DNA of 64,000 nucleotides from Cupriavidus taiwanensis (GCF_900250075.1 NZ_LT977070.1:806001-870000), one strand, 5' to 3'; shown: positions 19,696 to 28,840, numbered from the stretch's first letter. The notes: generated by a model not told the origin, from the letters alone. Program-made: numbers and translations.

Positions 19696-21393
19696 TCAGT
19701 CGTTGGCGTAGATGTTCACGTCCTTGGTCTCGCGGATAAACAGCGCGCCGACCACGAAGGTGAGTGCGGCGATGATGATCGGGTACCAGAGGCCGTAGTA
19801 GATGTTGCCGTTCTGGGCCACCAGCGCGAACGAGATGGTGGGCAGCAGGCCGCCGAACCAGCCGTTGCCGATATGGTAGGGCAGCGACATCGAGGTGTAG
19901 CGGATGCGGGTCGGGAACAGCTCCACCAGCATGGCGGCGATCGGGCCGTACACCATGGTGACGTAGATCACCAGGATGACCAGGATCACCAGCACCATGA
20001 TCGTGTTCATCTGCGCCGGGTCAGCCTTGGTCGGGTAACCGGCCGCGGCCATCGAGCTGCCCACCTCCTTCTTGAACGCCGCGATCTGCTGCTTGCTGGC
20101 GTCGTCGAAGCTGTGGCCGTTCACCAGCTTGGCATCGAAGGCCTTGATCTCCTTGTCGCCGATCTTGACGCTGGCCACGGTGCCGGCCGGTGCCTCGACC
20201 ACTTCATAGCTGGCCGAAGCCTGCGCCAGGGTGCGCTTGACGATGTCGCACGAGCTGCGGAAGTCGATCTCGCGGGCGATCGGGCTGCCCTGGAACGAGC
20301 ACTGCTTCGGATCCGCCGTCACCACGATCTGGGCGCTTTGCTGGGCGCGCTCCAGCGCCGGGTTGGCGTAGTGGGTCAGGGCCTTGAACAGCGGGAAGTA
20401 GGTCAGCACGGCCAGCGCGCAGCCCGCCATGATGATCCACTTGCGGCCGATCTTGTCCGACAGCGCGCCGAAGAAGATGAAGAACGGCGTGCCGATCACC
20501 AGTGCGCCGGCGATCAGCAGGTTGGCCGTCTTGGCATCGACCTTGAGCACCTGGGTCAGGAAGAACAGTGCGTAGAACTGGCCGGTGTACCAGACCACGG
20601 CCTGGCCGGCGGTCAGGCCCAGCAGCGCCAGGATCACGATCTTCAGGTTGCGCCACTGGCCGAACGATTCGGTCAGCGGTGCCTTGGAGGTCTTGCCCTC
20701 GGCCTTCATGCGCTGGAACGCCGGCGATTCGTTCATCGACAGCCGGATATAGACGGACACGCCCAGCAGCAGGATCGACAGCAGGAACGGGACGCGCCAG
20801 CCCCAGACCTCGAAGTTCGGACCGGTCGCCTCGCGGCACAGCAAGATCACGATCAGCGACAGGAACAGGCCGAGCGTGGCGGTGGTCTGGATCCACGAGG
20901 TGTACGCACCGCGCTTGCCGTGCGGGGCGTGTTCGGCCACGTAGGTGGCGGCGCCGCCGTACTCGCCGCCGAGCGCCAGGCCCTGCAGCATGCGCAGCGC
21001 GATCAGGATGATCGGCGCGGCCCAGCCGATGGTGGCGTAGCCGGGCAGCAGGCCGACGATGAAGGTCGACACGCCCATGATCAGGATCGTCACCAGGAAG
21101 GTGTACTTGCGCCCGATCATGTCGCCGAGCCGGCCGAACACCAGCGCGCCGAACGGCCGCACGATAAAGCCGGCGGCAAACGCGAGCAGCGCGAAGATGA
21201 AGGCCGAGGTCGGATCCAGCCCGGCAAAGAACTGCTTGGCGATGATCGCCGCCAGCGAGCCATACAGGTAAAAGTCGTACCACTCGAACACCGTGCCCAG
21301 CGACGAGGCAAAGATCACCTTGCGCTCTTCGGCAGTCATCGGTGCGTTCTGCGCGCCCCCTCCGGGCACCGCAACGTTTTGCACGTTTGCCAT
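19696..21393 (-). CDS. MFS transporter, metabolite:H+ symporter (MHS/ShiA-ProP) type
   Basis: A 565-residue inner-membrane carrier. The N-terminal half shows the MHS hallmarks FEWYDFYLYGSLA and GRLGDMIGRKY, with LALGGEYGGAATYVAEHAP in helix 4. Ten to twelve hydrophobic segments are seen. Unusually, about 110 polar residues containing two cysteines (CSFQGS and SSCDIV) separate the ninth hydrophobic segment from the next, where ordinary MHS members have a short loop. The start at 21393 is preceded by a strong GGAGGAG. Substrates of this family are carboxylates such as citrate, dicarboxylates or shikimate; the one here is unknown. A two-component operon lies directly upstream on the same strand. 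Confidence 0.92.
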   Translation of the reverse strand: MANVQNVAVPGGGAQNAPMTAEERKVIFASSLGTVFEWYDFYLYGSLAAIIAKQFFAGLDPTSAFIFALLAFAAGFIVRPFGALVFGRLGDMIGRKYTFLVTILIMGVSTFIVGLLPGYATIGWAAPIILIALRMLQGLALGGEYGGAATYVAEHAPHGKRGAYTSWIQTTATLGLFLSLIVILLCREATGPNFEVWGWRVPFLLSILLLGVSVYIRLSMNESPAFQRMKAEGKTSKAPLTESFGQWRNLKIVILALLGLTAGQAVVWYTGQFYALFFLTQVLKVDAKTANLLIAGALVIGTPFFIFFGALSDKIGRKWIIMAGCALAVLTYFPLFKALTHYANPALERAQQSAQIVVTADPKQCSFQGSPIAREIDFRSSCDIVKRTLAQASASYEVVEAPAGTVASVKIGDKEIKAFDAKLVNGHSFDDASKQQIAAFKKEVGSSMAAAGYPTKADPAQMNTIMVLVILVILVIYVTMVYGPIAAMLVELFPTRIRYTSMSLPYHIGNGWFGGLLPTISFALVAQNGNIYYGLWYPIIIAALTFVVGALFIRETKDVNIYAND

Positions 21394-21640
21394 TTGTCTC
21401 CTCCGTCTGGAATGGATCCCGGGGCGGGCGTGGCGCGCGGAAAGCGCCGCGCGGCTGGCCGCTATGCCCAGAGTTGCAGAGGATTGTGGGTGGCGAAACT
21501 TACTGCGTTCTGACAGATTCCGGCGCGCCGCCAGCAAAAAACGTCGGGGTATACGCTAGGCGTGCACGGGGCTGTGGATGCTGCGCTGCGGGCCCTCGGC
21601 GCATGCGCTCCGCATGGTTATGCGCGTTGCGGGCGTGCGG

Positions 21641-21973
21641 CTATGCAGCATCCGCGCCCGCCCCGCGCGAGGCGCCTTGCGATGGCATTGCCGCCGGCGG
21701 CGGCTCGGCGCTGACGGCTTCGGCATCGTCATGGTTCATGCGCCAGGCATAGAGCGCGGCCATCAGCACATAGACCACCAGCGCGCCCTGTGCGCCGACC
21801 CAGAACGAGAACGGCCAGCCGAAGAAATCGAAGCGCAGGTCGCGTGCAAACCACGCCACCACGAAGGTGACCGTGAACCAGACCGCGAGCAGGCCGCAGA
21901 TCCAGCGCAGGTTGCGATGCCAGGCAAGGCGATGGCGCGCGTCGGCGCCGCCGGGGGCAGGGGTGTCGTTCAT
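21641..21973 (-). CDS. DUF4212 protein (sodium:solute symporter small-subunit type)
   Basis: A 110-residue protein with two hydrophobic helices. It contains RHRLAWHRNLRWICGLLAVWF and the second helix segment FWVGAQGALVVYVLMAALY, matching the DUF4212 family, whose members usually precede a large sodium:solute symporter. No such symporter is present here; the next gene is an MFS carrier 247 nt away. The ATG overlaps the stop of the histidine kinase (ATGA), so the protein is translationally coupled to the sensor. The tail after about residue 85 is Ala/Pro/Gly-rich. Confidence 0.8.
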   Translation of the reverse strand: MNDTPAPGGADARHRLAWHRNLRWICGLLAVWFTVTFVVAWFARDLRFDFFGWPFSFWVGAQGALVVYVLMAALYAWRMNHDDAEAVSAEPPPAAMPSQGASRGAGADAA

Positions 21974-23514
21974 GCGGACGGAAAGTTTTCGGGGCGGCGC
22001 AGCGTCACGCGGAAATGCGCGCCGGCCAGCCGTGGCGATTGCTGGTAGACGTGGTCCGAGATCTGGACGTCGCCGCCGTGCTGCTGCACGATCTCGCGGA
22101 CGATCGCCAGGCCCAGGCCGCTGCCTTCGGTGTTGGTGCCGAGCACGCGGTAGAAGCGCTCCATCACGCGCTCGCGCTCCGACGGCGCAATGCCCGGGCC
22201 GGTGTCTTCCACGTCGAGGTAGGCGAACGGTTCGAAGGCGTCGGCGCTGACCCGCACCGTGGCGTGGCCGCCGCGCGGCGTGTAGCGGATGGCGTTGTCG
22301 AGCAGGTTGTTCAGCATCTCGGTCAGCATCAGGCGGTTGCCCTGGACCATCACCGGATGGTCGTCGGCATCGAGGCCCAGGTCGATGTCGCGCGCCCATG
22401 CCTGCGGCAGCCAGTCCTTGACCACCTCGCGCGCCAGCGCTGCCAGGTCCAGCGCGGCCATGCCGCCGGTGCCGGCCAGGTTTTCCATGCGCGCCAGCGA
22501 CAGCAGCTGCGTGACCAGGTGCGCGGTGCGTTCCGAGCTGCCCGCGATCTGCGCCAGCGAGCGCCGCAGTTCTTCCGGCGACTGCTCGCGCTGCGCCAGC
22601 TCGGCCTGCATGCGCAGGCCCGCCAGCGGCGTCTTCATCTGGTGCGCGGCATCGGCGATAAAGCGCTTCTGGGTCTGCACCGACTGGTCCAGCCTCGCCA
22701 GCAGGTCGTTGAACGAGCCCACCAGCGGCGTGATCTCCTGCGGCGCGGCGCGTTCGTCGATGGGACTGGTATCGCCCGGATTGCGCGCGCGGATGCGCTG
22801 CTGGATCGCGGTCAGCGGCGCCAGTCCGCGCGACAGCCCGAACCACACCAGCACCACCGCCAGCGGCAGGATCACGAACTGCGGCAGGATCACGCCCTTG
22901 ATGATCTCGTTGGCCAGCCGCGCGCGCTTGTCCAGGGTTTCGGCCACCTGCACCAGCACCGGCTGGGTGCCGCTGACCTGCTTCAGCTCGATATAGGTGT
23001 AGGCCACGCGCACGTCGTTGCCGGCGACGCGGTCATCGCGCAGCGACACCAGCCCGGCGTGGCCCTGGTCTTCCTCGGAAGGCAGCGGCAGGTCCTGGTC
23101 GCCGGCGATGTACTCGCCGCGCTTGCCGACCACCTGGTAGTAGATGTTGTCGGTCTCGTCGGCACGCAGGATCTCGCGCGCCGACAACGGCAGCTGCAGC
23201 GTGACCCGGCCATTGACCTCGCGCACCTGCTGCGACAGCACGATGGCGCTGGCTTCGAGCGCGCGGTCGAAGGGACCGTTGGCAATCGACTTGGCCACTA
23301 GGTAGGTCACCGCGATGCTCATCGGCCAGAGCAGCAGCAGCGGCGCCAGCATCCAGTCCAGGATCTCGCCGAACAGCGAGCGCGGCGCGGGATGGGCGGT
23401 GCTTTCCTCCAGGTGCGGCAGCGCGTCGGCCAGGTCCTGGTCGGTGGCGTCCGTGGCAGGAGGAGGGGGCGCGGCGCGCGGCACGCGCCGCCAGGGCAGT
23501 CGCAGCAGGCTCAT
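21970..23514 (-). CDS. Sensor histidine kinase, TctE-like
   Basis: A 514-residue membrane sensor. It has a Pro/Ala-rich cytosolic N-terminus, a first transmembrane segment (about 55–75), a periplasmic domain (about 80–200), a second segment (about 207–228), a HAMP-like linker, and the kinase core: H291 in DAAHQMKTPLAGL, N box MLNNLLDNAIRYTP, and DTGPGIAP and GSGLGLAIV of the ATPase lid. Similar to TctE, which senses tricarboxylates. Its partner regulator is 48 nt upstream and DUF4212 overlaps its stop. It presumably controls carboxylate uptake, possibly the MFS gene downstream; this is inferred from context. Confidence 0.93.
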   Translation of the reverse strand: MSLLRLPWRRVPRAAPPPPATDATDQDLADALPHLEESTAHPAPRSLFGEILDWMLAPLLLLWPMSIAVTYLVAKSIANGPFDRALEASAIVLSQQVREVNGRVTLQLPLSAREILRADETDNIYYQVVGKRGEYIAGDQDLPLPSEEDQGHAGLVSLRDDRVAGNDVRVAYTYIELKQVSGTQPVLVQVAETLDKRARLANEIIKGVILPQFVILPLAVVLVWFGLSRGLAPLTAIQQRIRARNPGDTSPIDERAAPQEITPLVGSFNDLLARLDQSVQTQKRFIADAAHQMKTPLAGLRMQAELAQREQSPEELRRSLAQIAGSSERTAHLVTQLLSLARMENLAGTGGMAALDLAALAREVVKDWLPQAWARDIDLGLDADDHPVMVQGNRLMLTEMLNNLLDNAIRYTPRGGHATVRVSADAFEPFAYLDVEDTGPGIAPSERERVMERFYRVLGTNTEGSGLGLAIVREIVQQHGGDVQISDHVYQQSPRLAGAHFRVTLRRPENFPSA

Positions 23515-23562
23515 GTGGGCGAGATTGCGCTCAGGTCGGTCACGCGGCCTGCGGTGATGGAA

Positions 23563-24252
23563 TCAGTGCGGCGCGGCCACCGCCGGCTGGAATTTTTCCA
23601 GGCAGTAGCCCAGCCCGCGCACGGTGGCGATGCGGATGCCGCCGACCTCGATCTTCTTGCGCAGGCGGTGCACATAGACCTCGATGGCGTTGTTGCTGAC
23701 TTCCTCGCCCCATTCGCACAGGTGGTCCACCAGCTGTTCCTTCGACACCAGGCGGCCGCTGCGCGTCAGCAGGATCTCCAGCAGGCCGATCTCGCGCGCG
23801 GACAGCTCCAGCATCTGGTCGTTGAGGTAGGCGATGCGCCCGACCTGGTCGTAGGCCAGCGGCCCGTGGCGCATCAGCGTGGCGCCGCCGCCGGCGCCGC
23901 GCCGAACCAGCGCGCGCACGCGCGCTTCCAGTTCGGACAGGGCGAAGGGCTTGGCCATGTAGTCGTCGGCGCCGAGGTCCAGGCCCTTGACGCGCTCGTC
24001 GACGCTGTCGGCGGCGGTCAGGATCAGCACCGGCAGCATCGCGCCGCGCGCGCGCAGCCGCTTGAGCACCTCCAGCCCGGACATGCGCGGCAGGCCCAGG
24101 TCGAGGATCAGCAGGTCGAAGGTCTGGGTCGACAGGGCCGAATCGGCTTCCAGGCCATTGGCGACATGGTCGACGGCGTAGCCAGAGTGGCGTAGCGAGC
24201 GTGTCAGGCCGTCGGCCAGCACGTCGTCGTCTTCGGCGATCAGAATGCGCAT
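23563..24252 (-). CDS. OmpR-family response regulator, TctD-like
   Basis: A 229-residue regulator with receiver domain (acidic EDDD at 7–10, phospho-acceptor D51, K101 in DDYMAKPF) and a winged-helix DNA-binding domain (ELSAREIGLLEILL … NNAIEVYVHRLRKKI). Start at 24252 chosen because GGAGAC lies just upstream; a longer frame from 24285 lacks support. First gene of the operon regulator–sensor–DUF4212. Divergent from recA across 236 nt. Confidence 0.94.
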   Translation of the reverse strand: MRILIAEDDDVLADGLTRSLRHSGYAVDHVANGLEADSALSTQTFDLLILDLGLPRMSGLEVLKRLRARGAMLPVLILTAADSVDERVKGLDLGADDYMAKPFALSELEARVRALVRRGAGGGATLMRHGPLAYDQVGRIAYLNDQMLELSAREIGLLEILLTRSGRLVSKEQLVDHLCEWGEEVSNNAIEVYVHRLRKKIEVGGIRIATVRGLGYCLEKFQPAVAAPH

Positions 24253-24318
24253 GGTTGTCTCCACCCTGGCCGGCATAGCCGGCACCGGTGCGCAACGGGC
24301 ACGGGGGCGCGAAGGGGC

Positions 24319-24347
24319 TTGCCAAGCATACTGTTTTTTTATACAGT
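24319..24347 (+). promoter_or_regulatory. recA promoter with overlapping LexA box
   Basis: A perfect SOS box CTGTTTTTTTATACAG (CTGT-N8-ACAG) occupies 24331–24346. It covers a promoter with -35 TTGCCA (24319–24324) and -10 TACAGT (24342–24347) at 17-bp spacing. LexA bound here would block RNA polymerase, so recA is DNA-damage inducible. The box is 142 nt before the recA ATG. Confidence 0.9.
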
Positions 24348-24488
24348 ACCCGCACGTTCCGCTGGGGCCGCCCGGGGAGACCCCCTGGAGTGCAGCCGCG
24401 CAGACAGCCGGGCCGGCGCTGATGCCGGCAAATGCCGGTGCCGCGCCACATGCGGCCTATTTATACACCATTTGATTCAAGGACGACC

Positions 24489-25553
24489 ATGGACGACAAG
24501 AAGGCAGGTGCCGGCGTGAGCGCCGAGAAGCAGAAGGCGCTTGCCGCCGCGCTCTCCCAGATCGAGAAGCAGTTCGGCAAGGGCTCGATCATGCGCCTGG
24601 GCGACGGCGAGGTCGAAAAGGACATCCAGGTGGTTTCCACCGGTTCGCTCGGCCTGGACATCGCACTTGGCGTCGGTGGCCTGCCGCGCGGCCGCGTGGT
24701 CGAGATCTACGGGCCGGAATCCTCGGGCAAGACCACGCTGACGCTGCAGGTCGTGGCCGAAATGCAGAAGCTGGGCGGCACCTGCGCCTTTATCGACGCC
24801 GAGCACGCGCTGGACGTCAACTACGCCTCCAAGCTCGGCGTCAATGTCGGCGACCTGCTGATCTCGCAGCCCGACACCGGCGAGCAGGCCCTGGAAATCA
24901 CCGACGCGCTGGTGCGCTCGGGCTCGATCGACCTGATCATCATCGACTCGGTTGCCGCACTGGTGCCCAAGGCCGAAATCGAAGGCGAAATGGGCGATTC
25001 GCTGCCCGGCCTGCAGGCCCGCCTGATGAGCCAGGCGCTGCGCAAGCTGACCGGCACCATCAAGCGCACCAACTGCCTGGTGATCTTCATCAACCAGATC
25101 CGCATGAAGATCGGCGTGATGTTCGGCTCGCCCGAAACCACCACCGGCGGCAATGCGCTGAAGTTCTACGCCTCGGTGCGCCTGGACATCCGCCGCATCG
25201 GCTCGATCAAGAAGGGCGACGACGTGATCGGTAACGAGACCAAGGTCAAGGTGGTCAAGAACAAGGTATCGCCGCCGTTCCGCGAGGCCTTCTTCGACAT
25301 CCTCTACGGCCAGGGCATCTCGCGCCAGGGCGAGATCATCGACCTGGGCGTGGATGCCAAGATCGTCGAAAAGTCCGGCGCCTGGTACAGCTACAACGGC
25401 GACAAGATCGGCCAGGGCAAGGACAACGCCCGCGAATACCTGCGCGAGAACCCCGACATTGCCGCCGAAATCGAAAACAAGGTGCGCGCGGCACTGGGCG
25501 TGGTGGCCATGAACCCCACCGCTGCAGCCGCCGCGGCAACGGTCGAAGACTGA
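24489..25553 (+). CDS. recA: Recombinase RecA
   Basis: DNA strand-exchange ATPase and LexA co-protease, 354 residues. Walker A GPESSGKT is at 75–82, with [23 protein letters not shown] and the L2-region [24 protein letters not shown] all intact. Start opens [23 protein letters not shown] lies just upstream. Controlled by the LexA box at 24331. A strong terminator follows before recX, so recX expression probably needs read-through or its own promoter. Confidence 0.99.
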   Translation: MDDKKAGAGVSAEKQKALAAALSQIEKQFGKGSIMRLGDGEVEKDIQVVSTGSLGLDIALGVGGLPRGRVVEIYGPESSGKTTLTLQVVAEMQKLGGTCAFIDAEHALDVNYASKLGVNVGDLLISQPDTGEQALEITDALVRSGSIDLIIIDSVAALVPKAEIEGEMGDSLPGLQARLMSQALRKLTGTIKRTNCLVIFINQIRMKIGVMFGSPETTTGGNALKFYASVRLDIRRIGSIKKGDDVIGNETKVKVVKNKVSPPFREAFFDILYGQGISRQGEIIDLGVDAKIVEKSGAWYSYNGDKIGQGKDNAREYLRENPDIAAEIENKVRAALGVVAMNPTAAAAAATVED

Positions 25554-25582
25554 CCGCGGCCGGCGGTCGCTGCGCCATCCGG

Positions 25583-25616
25583 AAGGCCGGGGCATCGCCG
25601 ATGCCCCGGCCTTTTT
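25583..25616 (+). terminator. Terminator between recA and recX
   Basis: AAGGCCGGGGCAT and ATGCCCCGGCCTT form a long stem around CGCCG, followed by a short T run (25612–25616). It probably attenuates recX relative to recA, as seen in other proteobacteria. Confidence 0.88.
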
Positions 25617-25667
25617 GCTTGGCCCGCGGCGCCCGTTCTTTCTGTTAACCGCTGATCCTGGTCACCC

Positions 25668-26135
25668 ATGGCAACCCGTCCCCCGCTGTCGCTGAAGGCG
25701 CGCGCCGTCGGCTACCTGTCGCGCCGCGAGCACAGCCGCGCCGAGCTCGCGCGCAAGCTGGCGCCGCATGCCGAGTCGCCCGAGCAGCTGGAACAACTGC
25801 TGGACGCGCTGGAGCGCGAGAACTGGCTGTCGAACCAGCGCTTTGCCGACAGCCTGGTGCATCGCCGCGGCGCCCGCTACGGTACCGCGCGCGTGATGCA
25901 GGAAGCCAAGACCCACAAGCTCGGCAGCGAGCAGCTGGGCGAATTGCAGGAGCGTCTGCGCGCCACCGAGGTCGAGCGCGCGCGCGAGGTCTGGCGCAAG
26001 CGCTTCGGTACGCCGCCCGACACGCCCGAGGCGCGCGCCAAGCAGATCCGCTTCATGGTGGCACGCGGCTTTTCGCGCGCGGTGGTCGGCAAGATCATCC
26101 AGGGCGCGGACGAGGACTACGGCGACGCGGACTGA
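25668..26135 (+). CDS. recX: Regulatory protein RecX
   Basis: A 155-residue RecA modulator that binds RecA filaments and limits recombinase and co-protease activity. It has the family's repeated three-helix units: LKARAVGYLSRREHSRAELARKL at the N-terminus, LEQLLDALERENWLSNQRFADSLVHRRG in the middle and KQIRFMVARGFSRAVVGKII at the end. The usual genomic position behind recA supports the identity. Confidence 0.95.
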   Translation: MATRPPLSLKARAVGYLSRREHSRAELARKLAPHAESPEQLEQLLDALERENWLSNQRFADSLVHRRGARYGTARVMQEAKTHKLGSEQLGELQERLRATEVERAREVWRKRFGTPPDTPEARAKQIRFMVARGFSRAVVGKIIQGADEDYGDAD

Positions 26136-26471
26136 GCCGAGTGACGAGGCAGCCTCGGGAAGTACCTGCGCTGTCGTCATGTGTATTTCGCTGCGTTGCG
26201 TCATCGCGCCATGCCGGCCCCCCGTTCTTGTCGGGGCCGCGAGCCGGTGCCTGCTGGTGCATTGCGGCAAGGCCGCCGGCCCTGCCGCGGCGCCATGGTC
26301 GGCCGACAATCCGGGCGCGACAGTCGCCGCACAAGGATGTTCCCGGCCAACGCGGCATGGCATGTTAAACTCCCCGGGTTATTCGGTGCCGCGTCGGCAC
26401 CGCGGCATCACGGTGCCCCAGCCCCCCGGATTCTCCGTAGCTTCCGTATCTTCCGTATTCCCAGCCTGGCC
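26136..26471. other. Intergenic region between recX and the DUF2889 gene
   Basis: 336 nt without a convincing gene; several overlapping frames exist but their translations are Arg/Pro/Cys-rich and unconserved. No hairpin with a T-tract was seen. The stretch GTTAAACTCC near 26363 could hold a -10 element for the next gene. Confidence 0.4.
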
Positions 26472-27179
26472 ATGCCTCTGTCCCAGCCCGTCAACCGCTC
26501 CCTGCGCCACCGCCGTGCCATTGCGGCCGAGGCGTACCAGAGAGAGGACGGCCTGTGGGACATCGAGGTGCGCCTGACCGACACCAAGCCTCGCGACATC
26601 GAACTGGCCGGCGACCGCATCCGCCCGCAAGGCCAGCCGCTGCACGACCTGTGGCTGCGTATCACGATCGACGAGGAAATGACGGTGCTGGATGCCGAGG
26701 CCTGCTCGGACTGGGTGCCGTACCCGTCCCATTGCGACACGATCGGCCCGGCTTACCGCAAGCTGATCGGGCTGAACCTGCGCAAGGGCTTTCGCAAGGC
26801 GGTGCGCGAGCGCCTGGGCGGCATGCACGGCTGCTCGCACCTGACCGAAGCCGCCGGGGTGCTGCCGAGCACCGCGATCCAGGCCTTTGCCGGCGAGGTC
26901 ATCAGTATCCGCGACAACGGCGAGGACGATCCGAATCCGGAGCCGCCCTATCAGTTGAACGGCTGCCACGCCCTGCGTTTCGACGGCGAGGTGGTTCGTC
27001 AGTTTTACCCGCGCTGGTATGGTCACCAGCCGACGCCCAAGGCAAGGGCCGAGGCCGCGCCTGCCGTCGCATCCGCGCCTCAGGCGCAGCAGGCCGCGGC
27101 CAATGGCGACCGCGGTGGTCACGCAATCGACGGCAACGACGCTGTCCCGGCCGACCGGCCGACCGGCACCTCCGGCTGA
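26472..27179 (+). CDS. DUF2889 domain protein
   Basis: A 235-residue cytoplasmic protein with the DUF2889 signature: [21 protein letters not shown], then [20 protein letters not shown] and the histidine/cysteine segment [10 protein letters not shown]. This family is common in betaproteobacteria and of unknown function. The conserved part ends near residue 185; the remaining 50 residues are Ala/Pro/Gly-rich. Start at 26472 ([20 protein letters not shown]) preferred over long unconserved extensions. It lies 89 nt before sucC. Confidence 0.82.
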   Translation: MPLSQPVNRSLRHRRAIAAEAYQREDGLWDIEVRLTDTKPRDIELAGDRIRPQGQPLHDLWLRITIDEEMTVLDAEACSDWVPYPSHCDTIGPAYRKLIGLNLRKGFRKAVRERLGGMHGCSHLTEAAGVLPSTAIQAFAGEVISIRDNGEDDPNPEPPYQLNGCHALRFDGEVVRQFYPRWYGHQPTPKARAEAAPAVASAPQAQQAAANGDRGGHAIDGNDAVPADRPTGTSG

Positions 27180-27268
27180 TTCTCAGGATCGGCCAGCCCG
27201 ACGAGAGAGTTCGTCTTCTTTCAGATTCTTCCCTTCTACCTTTTACGCCTACCCGAAAGGAAACACGC

Positions 27269-28435
27269 ATGAATATCCATGAGTATCAAGGCAAGGAAAT
27301 CCTGCGCAAATACAATGTGCCGGTTCCGCGCGGCATCCCCGCGTTCTCGGTTGACGAGGCCCTGAAGGCCGCAGAACAACTCGGCGGCCCGGTGTGGGTT
27401 GTCAAGGCGCAGATCCACGCGGGTGGCCGCGGCAAGGGCGGCGGCGTCAAGGTTGCCAAGAGCATGGACGAGGTCAAGACCTACGCGTCCAACATCCTGG
27501 GCATGCAGCTGGTCACGCACCAGACCGGTCCGGAAGGCAAGAAGGTCAACCGCCTGCTGATCGAAGAAGGCGCCGACATCAAGAAGGAACTGTACGTTTC
27601 GCTGGTGGTGGACCGCGTGTCGCAGAAGATCGCCCTGATGGCATCGAGCGAAGGCGGCATGGACATCGAGGAAGTCGCTGCCCACAGCCCGGAAAAGATC
27701 CACACCCTGATCGTCGAGCCGTCGACCGGCCTGACCGACGCCGACGCCGACGACATCGCCCGCAAGATCGGCGTGCCCGACGCGAGCGTGGCGCAAGCCC
27801 GCCAGGCCCTGCAAGGCCTGTACAAGGCGTTCTACGAAACCGACGCTTCGCTGGCCGAAATCAACCCGCTGATCCTGACCGGCGACGGCAAGGTGATCGC
27901 GCTCGACGCCAAGTTCAACTTCGACTCGAACGCGCTGTTCCGTCATCCGGAAATCGTCGCCTACCGCGACCTGGATGAAGAGGACGCCAACGAAATCGAA
28001 GCCTCGAAGTTCGACCTGGCCTATATCTCGCTGGACGGCAACATCGGCTGCCTGGTGAATGGCGCCGGCCTGGCCATGGCCACCATGGACACCATCAAGC
28101 TGTTCGGCGGCGAGCCGGCCAACTTCCTCGACGTGGGCGGCGGCGCCACCACCGAGAAGGTGACCGAAGCCTTCAAGCTGATGCTGAGCAACAAGAACGT
28201 GCAGGCCATCCTGGTCAACATCTTCGGCGGCATCATGCGTTGCGACGTGATCGCCGAAGGCGTGATCTCGGCCTCGAAGGCCGTGTCGCTGAACGTGCCG
28301 CTGGTCGTGCGCATGAAGGGCACCAACGAAGAGCTGGGCCGCAAGATGCTGGCTGACTCGGGCCTGCCGATCATCTCGGCCGACACGATGGAAGAAGCCG
28401 CCCAGAAGGTCGTGGCTGCCGCCGCCGGCAAGTAA
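27269..28435 (+). CDS. sucC: Succinate–CoA ligase, beta subunit
   Basis: ADP/GDP-forming succinyl-CoA synthetase beta chain of the TCA cycle: substrate-level phosphorylation from succinyl-CoA. The 388-residue protein has an N-terminal ATP-grasp domain ([38 protein letters not shown]) and a C-terminal CoA-ligase domain ([30 protein letters not shown]). The start is preceded by GAAAGGAAACACGC. Its partner sucD begins 405 nt downstream instead of directly after, because a GIY-YIG-bearing repeat element sits between them. Confidence 0.99.
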   Translation: MNIHEYQGKEILRKYNVPVPRGIPAFSVDEALKAAEQLGGPVWVVKAQIHAGGRGKGGGVKVAKSMDEVKTYASNILGMQLVTHQTGPEGKKVNRLLIEEGADIKKELYVSLVVDRVSQKIALMASSEGGMDIEEVAAHSPEKIHTLIVEPSTGLTDADADDIARKIGVPDASVAQARQALQGLYKAFYETDASLAEINPLILTGDGKVIALDAKFNFDSNALFRHPEIVAYRDLDEEDANEIEASKFDLAYISLDGNIGCLVNGAGLAMATMDTIKLFGGEPANFLDVGGGATTEKVTEAFKLMLSNKNVQAILVNIFGGIMRCDVIAEGVISASKAVSLNVPLVVRMKGTNEELGRKMLADSGLPIISADTMEEAAQKVVAAAAGK

Positions 28436-28457
28436 TAACGCTCGAAGGTAAGGAGAT

Positions 28458-28826
28458 CGTCGTCCCCGCGCAAGCGGGGACCCAGCGTCTTAGACTCGAT
28501 GACCCAACAATCCTACGTCTACATGTTGGCAAGCCAAAGAAATGGCACGCTTTACGTGGGCGTCACGTCAGACCTGTTGAGACGGGTATGGCAGCACAAG
28601 GAGGGGTTTGTCGAGGGGTTCACCAAGCAATATGGGGTGAAGCAATTGGTCTGGTATGAATCGCACGAATCGCTGGAAGCAGCAATCACGCGGGAAAAGC
28701 AGATCAAGAAGTGGAACCGGGCTTGGAAGATTGAACTAATTGAAGGCGCAAATCCTTACTGGAACGACTTGTACGCAGGCCTAACCGCCTAAAAGACACT
28801 GGGTCCCCGCGTACGCGGGGACGACG
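28458..28826 (+). mobile_element. Repeat-flanked GIY-YIG element (copy A) inside sucC–sucD
   Basis: A 369-bp unit bounded by inverted arms of about 34 bp. The left arm begins CGTCGTCCCCGCG and ends CCCAGCGTCTT (to 28491); the right arm (from about 28792), read on the other strand, begins CGTCGTCCCCGCG and ends CCCAGTGTCTTTT. Each arm folds on itself: GTCCCCGC-GCAA-GCGGGGAC on the left and GTCCCCGC-GTAC-GCGGGGAC on the right. Everything between the arms is one gene, which starts 7 nt after the left arm and whose stop codon touches the right arm. Four short copies without a gene occur elsewhere in the window. No clean target duplication is seen; AAGGA occurs in both flanks but may be ribosome-binding sequence. 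Confidence 0.75.
28499..28792 (+). CDS. GIY-YIG family nuclease (small, single domain)
   Basis: A 97-residue protein consisting only of a GIY-YIG catalytic domain. The two tyrosine motifs appear as YVYML and LYVGVTSDLLRRVWQHKEG, with the arginine helix following. The probable metal-binding Glu lies in LEAAITREKQIKKW. It resembles the short COG2827-type endonucleases. It belongs to no operon logically; it fills the space between two inverted repeat arms in the sucCD operon. Base composition is close to half GC (28 of the first 60 bases by my count), clearly below its neighbours, and codons such as TTG, AAT and CAA are frequent, which suggests foreign origin. No Shine-Dalgarno is obvious. Confidence 0.88.
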   Translation: MTQQSYVYMLASQRNGTLYVGVTSDLLRRVWQHKEGFVEGFTKQYGVKQLVWYESHESLEAAITREKQIKKWNRAWKIELIEGANPYWNDLYAGLTA

Positions 28827-28840
28827 GAAAGGAAAAGCAA

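Noticed and set aside
23540..24451. Alternative long minus-strand frame overlapping the response regulator
   Set aside because: The translation is Arg/Gly/Pro-rich noise; the OmpR-type regulator in another frame has intact motifs.
28458..28826. Classical REP/RAYT system
   Set aside because: The arms lack the GTAG-type REP head and no tyrosine-transposase gene is present; the associated enzyme is GIY-YIG.
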